From Bacteroidota bacterium (GTDB lineage Bacteria > Bacteroidota > Bacteroidia > Bacteroidales > DTGW01): a DNA stretch of 64,000 nucleotides. Location: assembly GCA_029550865.1 (NCBI GenBank), contig JAKPGM010000046.1, forward strand, positions 18,852 through 82,851. Reading direction: 5' to 3'. Of this stretch, positions 51,246-60,505 are shown piece after piece. A program made the translations under genes and the position numbers. Position 1 is the stretch's first letter. The number at the start of each line of letters is the position of its first letter. The notes under the pieces are model-generated. The model searched no databases. It had not been told where the DNA came from and saw nothing but the letters and a program-made list of their open reading frames with translations.

Positions 51246-52877
51246 ATGTACGATATTATTGAGCTTAATGAAAAACAGCTTTCAGAGTTGCAGGAAATTG
51301 CTCAGTCGCTTGGTATAACCAAGGTCGAGAATCTGAAAAAGCAGGATCTGATTTATAAAATCCTGGATCAACAGGCTATTCAAGCAACTTTTAAAAAGAG
51401 TAAAACGAGTAAAACTTCCGAGGATAGCGAAAAGAAAAAAATTACGGTTCGTAAGCGGCGGCGTAAAGAGGCTGCAGCAGAAGAAACAACTGCTTCAGAA
51501 GTTGTACCAACGACTCCAGAGGTTCCAGAAAAAACAATTGTTCAGGAAGAATCGCCTTTATTGCCTTTACTGGACGAAAATGTCGATTTATCCGTAGATG
51601 CAGCAGTTTCGGCCGATTCCTATTATCCAACCACCGATAACAGTTATGAAAAACCGGAAGAACCCATTGTCACTGAAGAGTTACCTCAAATAAAAATGGA
51701 AGAGCCGGAACCTACCCTTCCTCGGGTAGAACATAAAAGAGACGATAAGATTTTTGAATTCGAGGGCATTGTTACTGCCACCGGAGTACTCGAAATTATG
51801 CCCGATGGATATGGTTTTCTGCGTTCGGCCGACTATAATTATCTTAACTCTCCTGATGACATTTATGTATCCCAATCGCAAATTAAGCTTTTTGGCTTGA
51901 AAACGGGTGACACGGTAAAGGGAACCATTCGTCCTCCCAAGGAAAATGAAAAATATTTTCCGCTTATCAAGGTGGAAGAAATCAATGGTCGAGATCCTGA
52001 CTTTATTCGCGACCGTGTACCGTTCGATTATTTGACGCCTTTGTTCCCTAACGAAAAGTTTAATCTGGTATCACCCACCAATCCTAATCTTTCGTGTCGA
52101 ATTGTTGACATGTTTGCGCCCATAGGGAAGGGACAGCGGGGACTTATTGTAGCCCAGCCCAAAACGGGTAAAACAGTGTTACTCAAGGATATTGCCAATG
52201 CTATTGCCGAAAATCACCCCGAGGTATATTTGATTATCCTACTCATCGACGAACGACCTGAAGAAGTAACCGACATGGCTCGTAGTGTAAATGGTGAGGT
52301 AATAGCCTCCACCTTCGATGAACCTGCGGAACGCCATGTACGTGTAGCCAATATTGTTCTGGAAAAAGCCAAACGTTTGGTAGAATGTGGACACGATGTG
52401 GTGATTTTGCTCGATTCTATTACGCGATTGGCGCGTGCTTTTAATACCATTGCCCCTGCGTCGGGTAAGGTGCTATCGGGGGGAGTTGATTCCAATGCGC
52501 TTCAAAAGCCTAAAAGATTCTTTGGGGCAGCACGCAATATTGAAAATGGTGGTTCACTTACTATCCTGGCTACAGCGCTTACCGATACCGGTTCGAAGAT
52601 GGATGATGTGATCTTTGAAGAATTTAAGGGTACTGGCAATATGGAATTGCAGCTCGATCGACGTCTGGCCAACAAGCGAATTTTCCCGGCTGTTGACCTA
52701 AATGCCTCCAGCACCCGTCGCGAAGACTTGCTGCTCGATAAGGCTATGCTCAATAAGATATGGATTCTTCGAAATTACCTATCCGATATGAATCCGGTCG
52801 AAGTGATGGAATTCCTTATCGATCGTCTTTCGAAAACAAGCACAAATGAAGAATTCCTTATTTCAATGAATGCTTAA
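51246..52877 (+). CDS. rho: transcription termination factor Rho with insertion
   Basis: This 543-residue hexameric helicase ends transcription at rho-dependent sites. An N-terminal Rho-N helix bundle (about 1-45) is followed by a low-complexity Lys/Glu/Pro-rich insert of about 120 residues (about 50-168), typical for Bacteroidota. Then come the RNA-binding cold-shock domain ([31 protein letters not shown]) and the ATPase core with Walker [11 protein letters not shown], Walker [14 protein letters not shown] and the Q/R-loop region [20 protein letters not shown]. folB begins 44 bp downstream. Confidence 0.98.
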   Translation: MYDIIELNEKQLSELQEIAQSLGITKVENLKKQDLIYKILDQQAIQATFKKSKTSKTSEDSEKKKITVRKRRRKEAAAEETTASEVVPTTPEVPEKTIVQEESPLLPLLDENVDLSVDAAVSADSYYPTTDNSYEKPEEPIVTEELPQIKMEEPEPTLPRVEHKRDDKIFEFEGIVTATGVLEIMPDGYGFLRSADYNYLNSPDDIYVSQSQIKLFGLKTGDTVKGTIRPPKENEKYFPLIKVEEINGRDPDFIRDRVPFDYLTPLFPNEKFNLVSPTNPNLSCRIVDMFAPIGKGQRGLIVAQPKTGKTVLLKDIANAIAENHPEVYLIILLIDERPEEVTDMARSVNGEVIASTFDEPAERHVRVANIVLEKAKRLVECGHDVVILLDSITRLARAFNTIAPASGKVLSGGVDSNALQKPKRFFGAARNIENGGSLTILATALTDTGSKMDDVIFEEFKGTGNMELQLDRRLANKRIFPAVDLNASSTRREDLLLDKAMLNKIWILRNYLSDMNPVEVMEFLIDRLSKTSTNEEFLISMNA

Positions 52878-52921
52878 GGTATGTTTTACTGAAACGTAGT
52901 GACTAAAAAGAGAAATGAGCC

Positions 52922-53278
52922 ATGTGCTATATTGAGCTCGAAGAAATGGAATTTTTTGCCTACCATGGTTGTTTTCCCGAAGAAAAATTGGTAGGCAATA
53001 ATTTTTTGGTAAGTTTTGGCTATTGCTACGACATTCAAAGAGCTGCTGTGTCCGATAATATTGTAGATGCTCTTGACTATCAAAATATTTACAATATCAT
53101 CAAGGAGGAAATGGATAAGCCGGTTAATCTGCTTGAATATCTAGCCACTCGAATCCTTGATCGTATCTTTTATAGTTTCCCCCACATAGAAAAGGCTCGC
53201 ATAAAAATTACCAAAATGAATCCTTCGCTGGGCGGCAAGATGAAAGGGGTAAGTATTCTCCTGGAAAAAGAACGGTAG
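52922..53278 (+). CDS. folB: dihydroneopterin aldolase
   Basis: This 118-residue enzyme makes 6-hydroxymethyl-dihydropterin in folate synthesis. The family pattern is complete: ELEEMEFFAYHGCFPEEKLVGNNF, ALDYQNIYNIIKEEM, LLEYLATRI with the Glu that binds the pterin, and the Lys of ITKMNPSLGGKMKGV. The start is the ATG at 52922; an out-of-frame ATG at 52915 gives only a short peptide. It lies between rho and the phosphatase-like gene on the same strand. Confidence 0.94.
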   Translation: MCYIELEEMEFFAYHGCFPEEKLVGNNFLVSFGYCYDIQRAAVSDNIVDALDYQNIYNIIKEEMDKPVNLLEYLATRILDRIFYSFPHIEKARIKITKMNPSLGGKMKGVSILLEKER

Positions 53279-53333
53279 TTATATGGCTTTTTACCAGCGT
53301 TATTGTTAACTTTTCACAACCCTGAAAAATTTT

Positions 53334-55016
53334 ATGGTGGTACGATTTCGTAAGGTGTATGATGTTTTTCTAATAAAAAGAATTTTCATTGCGTTTGTGT
53401 TTTTTATTATTTCTTGTTCTTGTCTAAGTGGCCAGACCAGTCAAAAACCTGCAAAACCTCGTCTGGTGGTTGGACTTATCATTAATGGCTTACGAACCGA
53501 TATGCTTTATCGATACTGGGATAGTTTCGAAGAGAATGGTTTTCGCCGTCTGGCCAATGAAGGCTGTCGCTTTGATTATCTTCAGCTCAACTATTTTTAT
53601 ACGCAGACTGCGCCAGGCATGGCATCGCTGGTTTGTGGAAGCTATCCTTCGGCTCATGGGATTATTGCAAATGAATGGTACGATCAGCTTTCGGGGAAAG
53701 TGGTGCCTGCTACTCTGGATGAAACGGCAAATTGTATTGGGTGTGACAATAATTCCGAAAAGCATTCTGCGAAGAATTTGCTTACTTCTACCGTTGGCGA
53801 TGAGTTGCGATTGGCCACCTTTAAGCAGTCTAAGGTTTTTTCCGTATCGCTCGATGCTATGCCCGCTGTGTTATTGGGAGGGCACCTGGCTAATGCTGCA
53901 TTCTGGCTTGATAATACGTCGGGTAAAATGGTCACTGGTTCCAAATATATTTCTGAGTTACCGCAATGGGTAAAAGATTTTAATAGTAAAAAACTGGCCG
54001 ACATTTACCTTCAACAAACGTGGAATCTTCTTCAAGCCGATAGCATTTATGCACGGGTTAATTTTCCGGATAATAGCCGGTATGAAAATGGGATAAAAGG
54101 CAAAAAAACTTTTCCATATGATTTGAAAAGTCTTTCCATACGAACTGATGGGGGAAAAGATTACAATTTGATCAAGTATGTTCCGATGGGAAATAATCTT
54201 GTGAAAGATTTTGCAATTACGCTTATCGTAAACGAAGCCTTAGGCAAGGACGATTACCCTGATTTATTGTTGATAAATTTTAACGCTACCGAATACATTG
54301 GTCAGCAATATGGGTTACTTTCGTACGAGATGCACGATGCTTTGCTTCGTTTGGATAAGGAGATTGCACATTTGCTTGGTTTTATCGATAGCTATCTGGG
54401 CAAACAGAATGTGCTGCTTTTTTTAACTGCCCCAAATGGAGCGGCATATCCTTTCAAGGCTATGAATGAATGGGGAATGCCTGCAGGACAGTTTAATGCC
54501 GGACAGGCATACGTATTGTTAAAAAGTTATCTTAAAGCACTCTATGGTGAAGGTGAATGGATTAAATTCTGGAAAGGCCAGCAAATTTATTTAAATCATC
54601 CACTTATTCAACAGGATAAGTTAGATATTGAGCAAATGCAGCGAGAGATTGCGCGTTTTCTCCTTGATTTCGATGGAATAGGCTATGTTATTACTGCCAG
54701 TCAGATTTTACAGAATGGAAGTTTTAATGGGTTACATCGCCAGTTAGCCAATAGCTTTTATTTAAGCAGGAGTGGGGATGTTATGTATGCTTTGTTGCCC
54801 AATTGGTCTGAAATGGGTGAATCATTGGCTGTTCACAACTCGGGTTATACATACGATTCGCAGGTACCCTTAATTTTCTATGGTTGGCGTATCGAAAGAA
54901 ATACAGTAAATCGCCCTGTGGATGTACAGGACCTTGTTGCTTCGTTGGCGGTTATGCTTAAAATCCCATTTCCCAGTGCATGTCATGGTGCTGTTGTTCC
55001 AGAACTGGCGAAATAA
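53334..55016 (+). CDS. alkaline-phosphatase-fold protein lacking all zinc ligands
   Basis: This 560-residue protein has a signal peptide (about 12-33) and aligns along its length with PafA-type alkaline phosphatases: RLVVGLIINGLRTDMLYRYWD, YTQTAPGMASLVCGSYPSAHGI, NEWYD, FPYDLKSLS and VPLIFYGW. The nucleophile Thr92 and Asn113 remain. The six zinc ligands of PafA are all replaced: Asn51, Glu320, Gln324, Pro367, Asn368 and Gln510 stand for Asp38, Asp305, His309, Asp352, His353 and His486. The substrate-binding Lys162/Arg164 pair is also lost (VSLDAM). It is therefore probably not a metallophosphatase. A binding or structural role in the periplasm is inferred. Confidence 0.85.
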   Translation: MVVRFRKVYDVFLIKRIFIAFVFFIISCSCLSGQTSQKPAKPRLVVGLIINGLRTDMLYRYWDSFEENGFRRLANEGCRFDYLQLNYFYTQTAPGMASLVCGSYPSAHGIIANEWYDQLSGKVVPATLDETANCIGCDNNSEKHSAKNLLTSTVGDELRLATFKQSKVFSVSLDAMPAVLLGGHLANAAFWLDNTSGKMVTGSKYISELPQWVKDFNSKKLADIYLQQTWNLLQADSIYARVNFPDNSRYENGIKGKKTFPYDLKSLSIRTDGGKDYNLIKYVPMGNNLVKDFAITLIVNEALGKDDYPDLLLINFNATEYIGQQYGLLSYEMHDALLRLDKEIAHLLGFIDSYLGKQNVLLFLTAPNGAAYPFKAMNEWGMPAGQFNAGQAYVLLKSYLKALYGEGEWIKFWKGQQIYLNHPLIQQDKLDIEQMQREIARFLLDFDGIGYVITASQILQNGSFNGLHRQLANSFYLSRSGDVMYALLPNWSEMGESLAVHNSGYTYDSQVPLIFYGWRIERNTVNRPVDVQDLVASLAVMLKIPFPSACHGAVVPELAK

Positions 55017-55129
55017 ACCACTTGCACTCGATATTATTTGTGCTGGGAGAGATTATAACCTTTTTTAGTTAGAAAGAATTAAAACTGCTAAAATAACAGT
55101 AAATTCCTGTTATTGAGGAATAGAAAGTA

Positions 55130-55660
55130 TTACTCCGCTTGAATTTTTTTCATTTCCGCCTCAAAAATTTCCCGAAATTTTTGTTCGTCAAAGCTGGTCT
55201 TTAAGTTATCGTTTTCCTGCGCATTTGTAGTGATGGCATCAACGAGTTTGACTTTAGACATTTCCACTGCTGTAAATACTTCGTATCCCTCTTTAGATTT
55301 ATTCACCTTCTGACAGATGATGCTTACATTTTTAAGTTGCTGATTCACCGTTTCACGGGTTAATGTTTCAAAAGCTTCTTTAAAAGAATTGGAATTGCCC
55401 GATATGCTGCTGGAATAGCTACTCGATACCGATTCGATGGTTGAACTAATTAGCGAAGCAAGGGTTTGTTTGGCTACCAGTAGCGATTTATCTTTTGCGC
55501 TGGCCATATCTTTACTTTTAGCCGAGCCACTCGCCCTAAAATATTGACTGTCGGAAAGACCTTCCTGTTTACATGGAATTTCAACTTCTTTAGGTTTTCT
55601 GTCAAAAGAAGAAAATGCGACCAACATCGCAATGCTCATAAGTGTAACCAGCTTTCTCAT
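55130..55660 (-). CDS. LPP20-family-like exported protein
   Basis: This 176-residue protein has a signal peptide (about 1-18, ending AFSSF) and no lipobox Cys at the cleavage site. The core YFRASGSAKSKDMASAKDKS then LLVAKQTLASLISSTIESV resembles the LPP20 fold, in which a helix with repeated Ala packs on a sheet. A Ser-rich stretch lies at about 80-92. The C-terminus is charged and helical. The function is unknown. It is flanked by spacers of 113 and 167 bp with no clear sites. Confidence 0.7.
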   Translation of the reverse strand: MRKLVTLMSIAMLVAFSSFDRKPKEVEIPCKQEGLSDSQYFRASGSAKSKDMASAKDKSLLVAKQTLASLISSTIESVSSSYSSSISGNSNSFKEAFETLTRETVNQQLKNVSIICQKVNKSKEGYEVFTAVEMSKVKLVDAITTNAQENDNLKTSFDEQKFREIFEAEMKKIQAE

Positions 55661-55827
55661 TTTTTGGTAATTTAATTTATATAAATAATCTTCTGTTTAA
55701 GGCCTAAAAAAAAATTTAAAACCCCATGACAGGCATGGTAGTGAAACGTCTCATGCTTGTTTTTGCAATGACTCTTATTGTAAAAGTAATAAAAAATTGA
55801 AAAAAGAAAGTCATACAATCAATTTGC

Positions 55828-57063
55828 TTACCCTGTTACGGGTTCGGCTTTGAGTCGGGTAGATGGTATTTTCGTACCTGGGTAAGCTTTAAGTCCCTCC
55901 TCAATACAATCGAGCGCATGTTTTAAATCTTCAATATTTAGCACATAAGCAATGCGTACCTCTGTCTTGCCGAGTCCGGGAGTGGCATAAAAGCCGTTGG
56001 CAGGGGCAAGCATTACAGTTTGTCCATTATAATTGAAATCGCTCAGAAGCCAGGTGGCAAATTTTTCGGCATCATCTACTGGTAAATGGGCTATGGTATA
56101 GAAAGCTCCCTTGGGGAGAGGACAAAAAACTCCTTTCATCTTGTTGAGTCGTTCGACCAGATAATTTCGACGCATGAGATATTCGTTAAAAGCAGTTTCG
56201 AAATACTCGGGTGGTGTATCGATGGCTGCTTCACCGGCTATCTGACCAAATGAAGGGGGACTCAAGCGAGCCATGGCATAGCGCATGGCGGTACTGATAA
56301 CCTGTTTATTGCGCGTTACCAATGCTCCAATACGAACCCCACAAGCGCTGTATCGTTTTGAAACTGAGTCAATCAGGATGGTATTCTCTTCGATGCCTTC
56401 AAGCTCCATTACCGAAAAAAACTTATCGTCGGTATAGCAAAACTCGCGGTAAACTTCGTCGGCAAAAAGGTATAGATCGTATTTCTGAATAATTCGTTTA
56501 AGTTCTAACAGATCGTCTTTAGTGTAAAGGCAGCCCGTGGGATTGTTGGGATTACTTAGCATGATACCGCGGGTACGAGCGGTGATGACTTTTTCAAATT
56601 CTTCAATCGGTGGAAGCGAAAAACCATTCTGAATTGAAGAGGTAACCGGTACAACATGTACCCCGGCTGCCGAGGCAAAACTATTGTAGTTGGCATAAAA
56701 CGGCTCGGGAATGATCAGTTCATCGCCCGGATCCATTGTGCTAAGAAAAGCAAAATTGATTGCTTCCGATCCTCCGGTTGTAATCATGATGTCGGTATAC
56801 TCAACATGGATATTGAGCCGTTTGTAATATTCGGCCAATTTTCGACGGTACGATTCATTCCCAGCTGAATGGCTGTATTCAACAACTTTTGGGCTATAAT
56901 TTTTTATGGCTTGTAACATTAAAGGCGAGGTAGGAATATCGGGCTGACCAATATTCAGGTGATACACCTTTATTCCTCTGCGTTTAGCTTCTTCGGCATA
57001 GGGTACAAGCTTACGGATGGGCGATTGGGGCATACGAAGCCCTCGTTGTGATATTTTAGGCAT
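55828..57063 (-). CDS. class I pyridoxal-phosphate aminotransferase (aspartate aminotransferase-like)
   Basis: This 411-residue PLP enzyme has fold type I motifs: LNIGQPDIPTSP, TTGGSEAINFAF, SNPNNPTGCLY, FADEVYREF and DSVSKRYSACGVRIG, whose Lys forms the Schiff base with PLP. The group includes aspartate and glutamate-phenylpyruvate transaminases; the amino donor cannot be fixed from sequence. It starts 26 bp after the DUF1573 stop, so both are probably on one transcript. Confidence 0.92.
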   Translation of the reverse strand: MPKISQRGLRMPQSPIRKLVPYAEEAKRRGIKVYHLNIGQPDIPTSPLMLQAIKNYSPKVVEYSHSAGNESYRRKLAEYYKRLNIHVEYTDIMITTGGSEAINFAFLSTMDPGDELIIPEPFYANYNSFASAAGVHVVPVTSSIQNGFSLPPIEEFEKVITARTRGIMLSNPNNPTGCLYTKDDLLELKRIIQKYDLYLFADEVYREFCYTDDKFFSVMELEGIEENTILIDSVSKRYSACGVRIGALVTRNKQVISTAMRYAMARLSPPSFGQIAGEAAIDTPPEYFETAFNEYLMRRNYLVERLNKMKGVFCPLPKGAFYTIAHLPVDDAEKFATWLLSDFNYNGQTVMLAPANGFYATPGLGKTEVRIAYVLNIEDLKHALDCIEEGLKAYPGTKIPSTRLKAEPVTG

Positions 57064-57089
57064 TCTTAAATTTTTTTGTAATTAACTGT

Positions 57090-57497
57090 TTAATTTTCTT
57101 TTGCTGTGGGTACAACTGTTCCTTTAATGGTAAGCGTTACCGGTGAATTGGCTGCATTTGAATGTACCACAATAGTTTTTTTGAAGCTGCCTAAAATACG
57201 GGTATTATAATGTATTTTCACAACACCTTGCTCGTGTTTTTTCACCGGCTCCTGGCTCCACGCAGGTACAGTACATCCACACGAAGTTTGAACATTGCTG
57301 ATGACCAGGGGTTCATTTCCTACATTTCGAAATACAAACGCAAACTCCGCCACGCTACCTTCCGCTATGGTACCAAAATCGTGTTCGGTTTCAGCAAAAA
57401 TCATTTTTCCAGCCTTTTTTTCACCACTGTGAGCAGGTGAACAACTCATAATTGCCGTGGCCATGAGTCCGATGCAAAATACCAGATAAGCTCTCAT
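57090..57497 (-). CDS. DUF1573 lipoprotein
   Basis: This 135-residue protein has a lipoprotein signal with lipobox IMSC (Cys19) and a DUF1573 Ig-like domain: HDFGTIAEGSVAEFAFVFRNVGNEPLVI, SCGCTVPAW and GVVKIHYNTRILGSFKKTI. Such domains are common on Bacteroidota envelopes and their role is unknown. The open frame reaches 57716, but the ATG at 57497 lies directly before the signal peptide. Minus-strand TAAATTTG (57527-57534) and TATCTTTG (57539-57546) are possible -7 boxes. Confidence 0.9.
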   Translation of the reverse strand: MRAYLVFCIGLMATAIMSCSPAHSGEKKAGKMIFAETEHDFGTIAEGSVAEFAFVFRNVGNEPLVISNVQTSCGCTVPAWSQEPVKKHEQGVVKIHYNTRILGSFKKTIVVHSNAANSPVTLTIKGTVVPTAKEN

Positions 57498-57773
57498 TGC
57501 AATAAAATTAATCTCATTGAATCGTACAAATTTATGCACAAAGATAGATTGATAGCATAGGAAATCTGATTTTTTTATCATTTTTTTCCTCTGTGTTTTT
57601 TTTACAGCCTTATTTATGATGTTTAAATTTTGAATGTTTTTATTTAGCGGGCTGTGTTTATGAAAAAACATCATTAAAAAATGCTGTTTTTTTACAAAAA
57701 ATGCATATTTATTCAAATAATTTCTAAAAATATTTATTTATATTAGCCATGTGTTTTTAATATTAACAAGAAA

Positions 57774-57779
57774 AGGAGG
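57774..57779 (+). promoter_or_regulatory. strong Shine-Dalgarno site (AGGAGG)
   Basis: AGGAGG stands 5 bp before the ATG at 57785. Full anti-16S matches are rare in this window, where most genes have only weak or no such site, so this gene may be highly translated. Confidence 0.8.
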
Positions 57780-57784
57780 AAATT

Positions 57785-59416
57785 ATGATTTCGTGGTTAA
57801 AGAACAATGATACCATCGGAACGGTTAATCGTGGCGTTCCGGCAGAATTGGGGTTATGTACCCTATGTTTATCGTCGTGTAAAGGTACCTGCGAGACCTG
57901 GATGTCGTCGCTGGTTGGACGTAAATTACTTTATCCTCGCAATTTTGGGGAGGTAACAGCTGGTGCCAATCATGTTACTTCGTTGGGAATTGGCTATCAT
58001 GCTTTACGTATTCAGGGTTATGCCTATGGTGCACATGGAGCCAAGGATAACAGTCCTGATTATTGCTTATTTACCAATGTAAATGTCGAAACCGAATTTG
58101 GTAATGAGGTAAAGACAAAGTGTCGAATTCCCATCATGACGGGGGCATTGGGTTCTACTTTTATTGCTGCTAAGTATTGGAATTCGTTTGCAGTTGGTGC
58201 AGCCCTTTGTGGTATTCCTATTGTAGTGGGTGAGAACGTTGTGGGGGTTGATAAGAAATCTGTGCTGTCGCAGGGAAAAATTACCTCGGCACCTGAACTT
58301 GAACGACGTATTGAAGTTTTTCTGCGCTATTTTGATGGGTATGGTGCTATTATTGTTCAGATGAATGTTGAGGATACCCGTAATGGTGTAGCCGAGTATA
58401 TTATCAATAAATATGGCGACAAAGTCATCATTGAGCTCAAGTGGGGTCAGGGGGCTAAGGATATTGGAGGCGAAATTCAGGTTGAAAGTATTGAATATGC
58501 AAGATTCCTAAAAGATCGTGGTTATTTAGTTGACCCCGATCCGTATGATCCTAAGGTTGAGGCAGCCTTCAAGGCAAGAGCTATTACTTCCTTTGCCCGT
58601 CATAGTCGTTTAGGGGGTACCAACTTATCTACAGCCGAAGAAGTATATCGTTCGTTTATGGAATCCATTGCTTATTTGCGGAAGCTGGGTTTCAAACGAA
58701 TTACGCTTAAAACAGGTGCTTATGGGAATGAGGCACTCGCTTTAGCTATCAAGTGTGCCTCGGATGCGAAGCTCGATTTGCTTACCATCGATGGTGCAGG
58801 CGGTGGAACTGGTATGAGCCCATGGAATATGATGCAGCATTGGGGGGTACCCTCGTTGGTTTTACATGCTAAGGCTTACGAATATTGCAAAATACTTGAA
58901 TCGAAGGGTAAATACGTTCCCGACATTTCGTTGGCTGGTGGTTTTGCTCGTGAAGATCATATTTTTAAAGCATTGGCGTTGGCTGCTCCTTACACCAAGA
59001 TTGTTTGTATGGGTCGTGCTCCAATGATTCCTGGATTCCTCGGAAGCAATATTGAAGGAGTGTTTAAACCCGAAAAGAAGGCTGAGTTGAATGGTCATTG
59101 GGATGAATTGCCCCCCTCCGTAACGGCTGTTGGAAAATATCCCGAAGAAATCTTTGCTGGTTGGGAAGAAGTGAAGGCTAAAGTGGGCGCTGAGGAAATG
59201 GACAAGATACCATTTGGCGCTATCGCTATGTACACCTATGCCGATAAGCTAAAATGTGGATTACAACAGTTTATGGCGGGTGCTCGTAAATTTAAGATTT
59301 CAGCCATCGATCGTGGCGACCTGATGTCGGCCAACAGGGAAACTGAAGAAGTAACAGGAATCCCCTTTATGACAGAGGCGCTCGACGATGAGGCTAAAAA
59401 AATCCTGAACTGGTAA
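57785..59416 (+). CDS. FMN-binding glutamate synthase-family protein
   Basis: This 543-residue protein has the FMN domain of glutamate synthase: IPIMTGALGSTFIAAKYWNSF, ELKWGQGAKDIGGEI, ITLKTGAYGNEALALAIK, and the flavin-site DGAGGGTGMSPWNMM. It lacks the glutaminase domain. Four cysteines near the N-terminus (Cys25, Cys28, Cys32, Cys36 in LCTLCLSSCKGTCETW) could hold an iron-sulfur cluster. It may make glutamate with a separate amidotransferase and electron donor, or act as a flavin dehydrogenase of unknown substrate. A strong ribosome site and a strong terminator frame it as a single-gene unit. Confidence 0.88.
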   Translation: MISWLKNNDTIGTVNRGVPAELGLCTLCLSSCKGTCETWMSSLVGRKLLYPRNFGEVTAGANHVTSLGIGYHALRIQGYAYGAHGAKDNSPDYCLFTNVNVETEFGNEVKTKCRIPIMTGALGSTFIAAKYWNSFAVGAALCGIPIVVGENVVGVDKKSVLSQGKITSAPELERRIEVFLRYFDGYGAIIVQMNVEDTRNGVAEYIINKYGDKVIIELKWGQGAKDIGGEIQVESIEYARFLKDRGYLVDPDPYDPKVEAAFKARAITSFARHSRLGGTNLSTAEEVYRSFMESIAYLRKLGFKRITLKTGAYGNEALALAIKCASDAKLDLLTIDGAGGGTGMSPWNMMQHWGVPSLVLHAKAYEYCKILESKGKYVPDISLAGGFAREDHIFKALALAAPYTKIVCMGRAPMIPGFLGSNIEGVFKPEKKAELNGHWDELPPSVTAVGKYPEEIFAGWEEVKAKVGAEEMDKIPFGAIAMYTYADKLKCGLQQFMAGARKFKISAIDRGDLMSANRETEEVTGIPFMTEALDDEAKKILNW

Positions 59417-59440
59417 TCCATTGATTACCAAACACTCTAT

Positions 59441-59471
59441 ATGCCCGATAGCATCCCTATCGGGCATTTTA
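59441..59471. terminator. bidirectional terminator
   Basis: An 11-bp perfect stem, ATGCCCGATAG (59441-59451) with CTATCGGGCAT (59457-59467), has a 5-base loop and is followed by TTTTA. It lies between the glutamate synthase gene and the convergent xerD stop. Confidence 0.88.
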
Positions 59472-60371
59472 GTTGCGGGGATGAAAACGCAGAATGGTAT
59501 CTCGTAAGTATTCCCTGTCGAGATGCGTATATATTTCGGTAGTGAGTATGCTTTCGTGTCCAAGCATTTCCTGAACCGCCCGTAGGTCGGCTCCGCCTTC
59601 TACCAGATGGGTGGCAAATGAATGTCGAAAAGTGTGGGGACTGATATTTTTTTTGAGTCCAACTTTTGCAGCTAAATCTTTTATGATGGTAAATACCATA
59701 ACCCGGGTAAGCTTTCTGCCGTGTTGATTGACAAACAGGATATCTTCGTATTCACGGGGAATGCTTGAACGTATGCTGTTACGATCGGGAAGGTAATGCT
59801 GTATTTCTTTTATTGCTTTGTTGCTTATTGGGACCAGTCGTTCCTTATCGCCTTTGCCGATGACCCGGATAAAACCTTTGTCGAAATAAAGGTGACTGAT
59901 TCTTAAGTCTATGAGTTCGCTGACCCTTAGTCCGCAGGAATACAAGGTTTCCAGCATAGCCTTGTTGCGACGTCCTGTAGGTTGGCTCAGGTCGATAGCC
60001 GATAAGAGTAAATCAATTTCTTCGACCGAAAGAACTGTCGGTAGTTTGCGCTCAAGATGAGGCATTTCGATGAGAGCGGTTGGATTGGTATCAATTTTGT
60101 TATCAAGTAGCAAAAACTTATAAAAGGTACGAATGCCAGAAATAATCCTTGCCTGGGTGCGTGTACTAATGTTAAGGGAATTTAGCCAATCGATAAAAAG
60201 TTGTAAATCCTCGTGGGTGATTTCTTCAGGTGTTTTGTGCAGTTGCGCTGCCTCAACAAATTGCCAGAGTTTCGTTACGTCGTCTTCGTATGCTTCAACG
60301 GAATTAGACGATAAGGAACGTTCCAGCTTAAGGTATGTAAGAAATTCCCGCTTGGCTTCTTCCCACGTCAT
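59469..60371 (-). CDS. xerD: tyrosine recombinase XerD
   Basis: This 300-residue recombinase resolves chromosome dimers at dif together with a XerC-type partner. The catalytic set is complete: Arg149 (CGLRVSEL), Lys173 (GKGDKERLVP), His246 and Arg249 (HTFRHSFATHL), His272 (MLGHESI) and Tyr281 (IYTHLD). The N-terminal SAM-like core-binding domain covers about 1-88. It is a chromosomal housekeeping copy, with no phage or integron genes beside it. Confidence 0.94.
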   Translation of the reverse strand: MTWEEAKREFLTYLKLERSLSSNSVEAYEDDVTKLWQFVEAAQLHKTPEEITHEDLQLFIDWLNSLNISTRTQARIISGIRTFYKFLLLDNKIDTNPTALIEMPHLERKLPTVLSVEEIDLLLSAIDLSQPTGRRNKAMLETLYSCGLRVSELIDLRISHLYFDKGFIRVIGKGDKERLVPISNKAIKEIQHYLPDRNSIRSSIPREYEDILFVNQHGRKLTRVMVFTIIKDLAAKVGLKKNISPHTFRHSFATHLVEGGADLRAVQEMLGHESILTTEIYTHLDREYLRDTILRFHPRN

Positions 60372-60418
60372 CGTTAATTTTTTGATAAAAATAGGGCGAA
60401 TTTTCCGAAAATAACCAA

Positions 60419-60426
60419 TACCTTTG
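60419..60426 (+). promoter_or_regulatory. candidate -7 box upstream of pyk
   Basis: TACCTTTG fits TAnnTTTG and lies about 80 bp before the start codon of pyruvate kinase, in the spacer shared with divergent xerD. No matching -33 box was found. Confidence 0.3.
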
Positions 60427-60505
60427 CAACTTGCCGAAAAGTTTTTAAATTAATTGATAATCAATAGATTTTGTACTAAGTTGGTTGTGTAAGTGAATAA
60501 TAGAT

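Noticed and set aside
59469..60371. xerD as a phage or integron integrase
   Set aside because: Length and motifs fit the housekeeping XerC/D type and no attachment repeats or phage genes are nearby.
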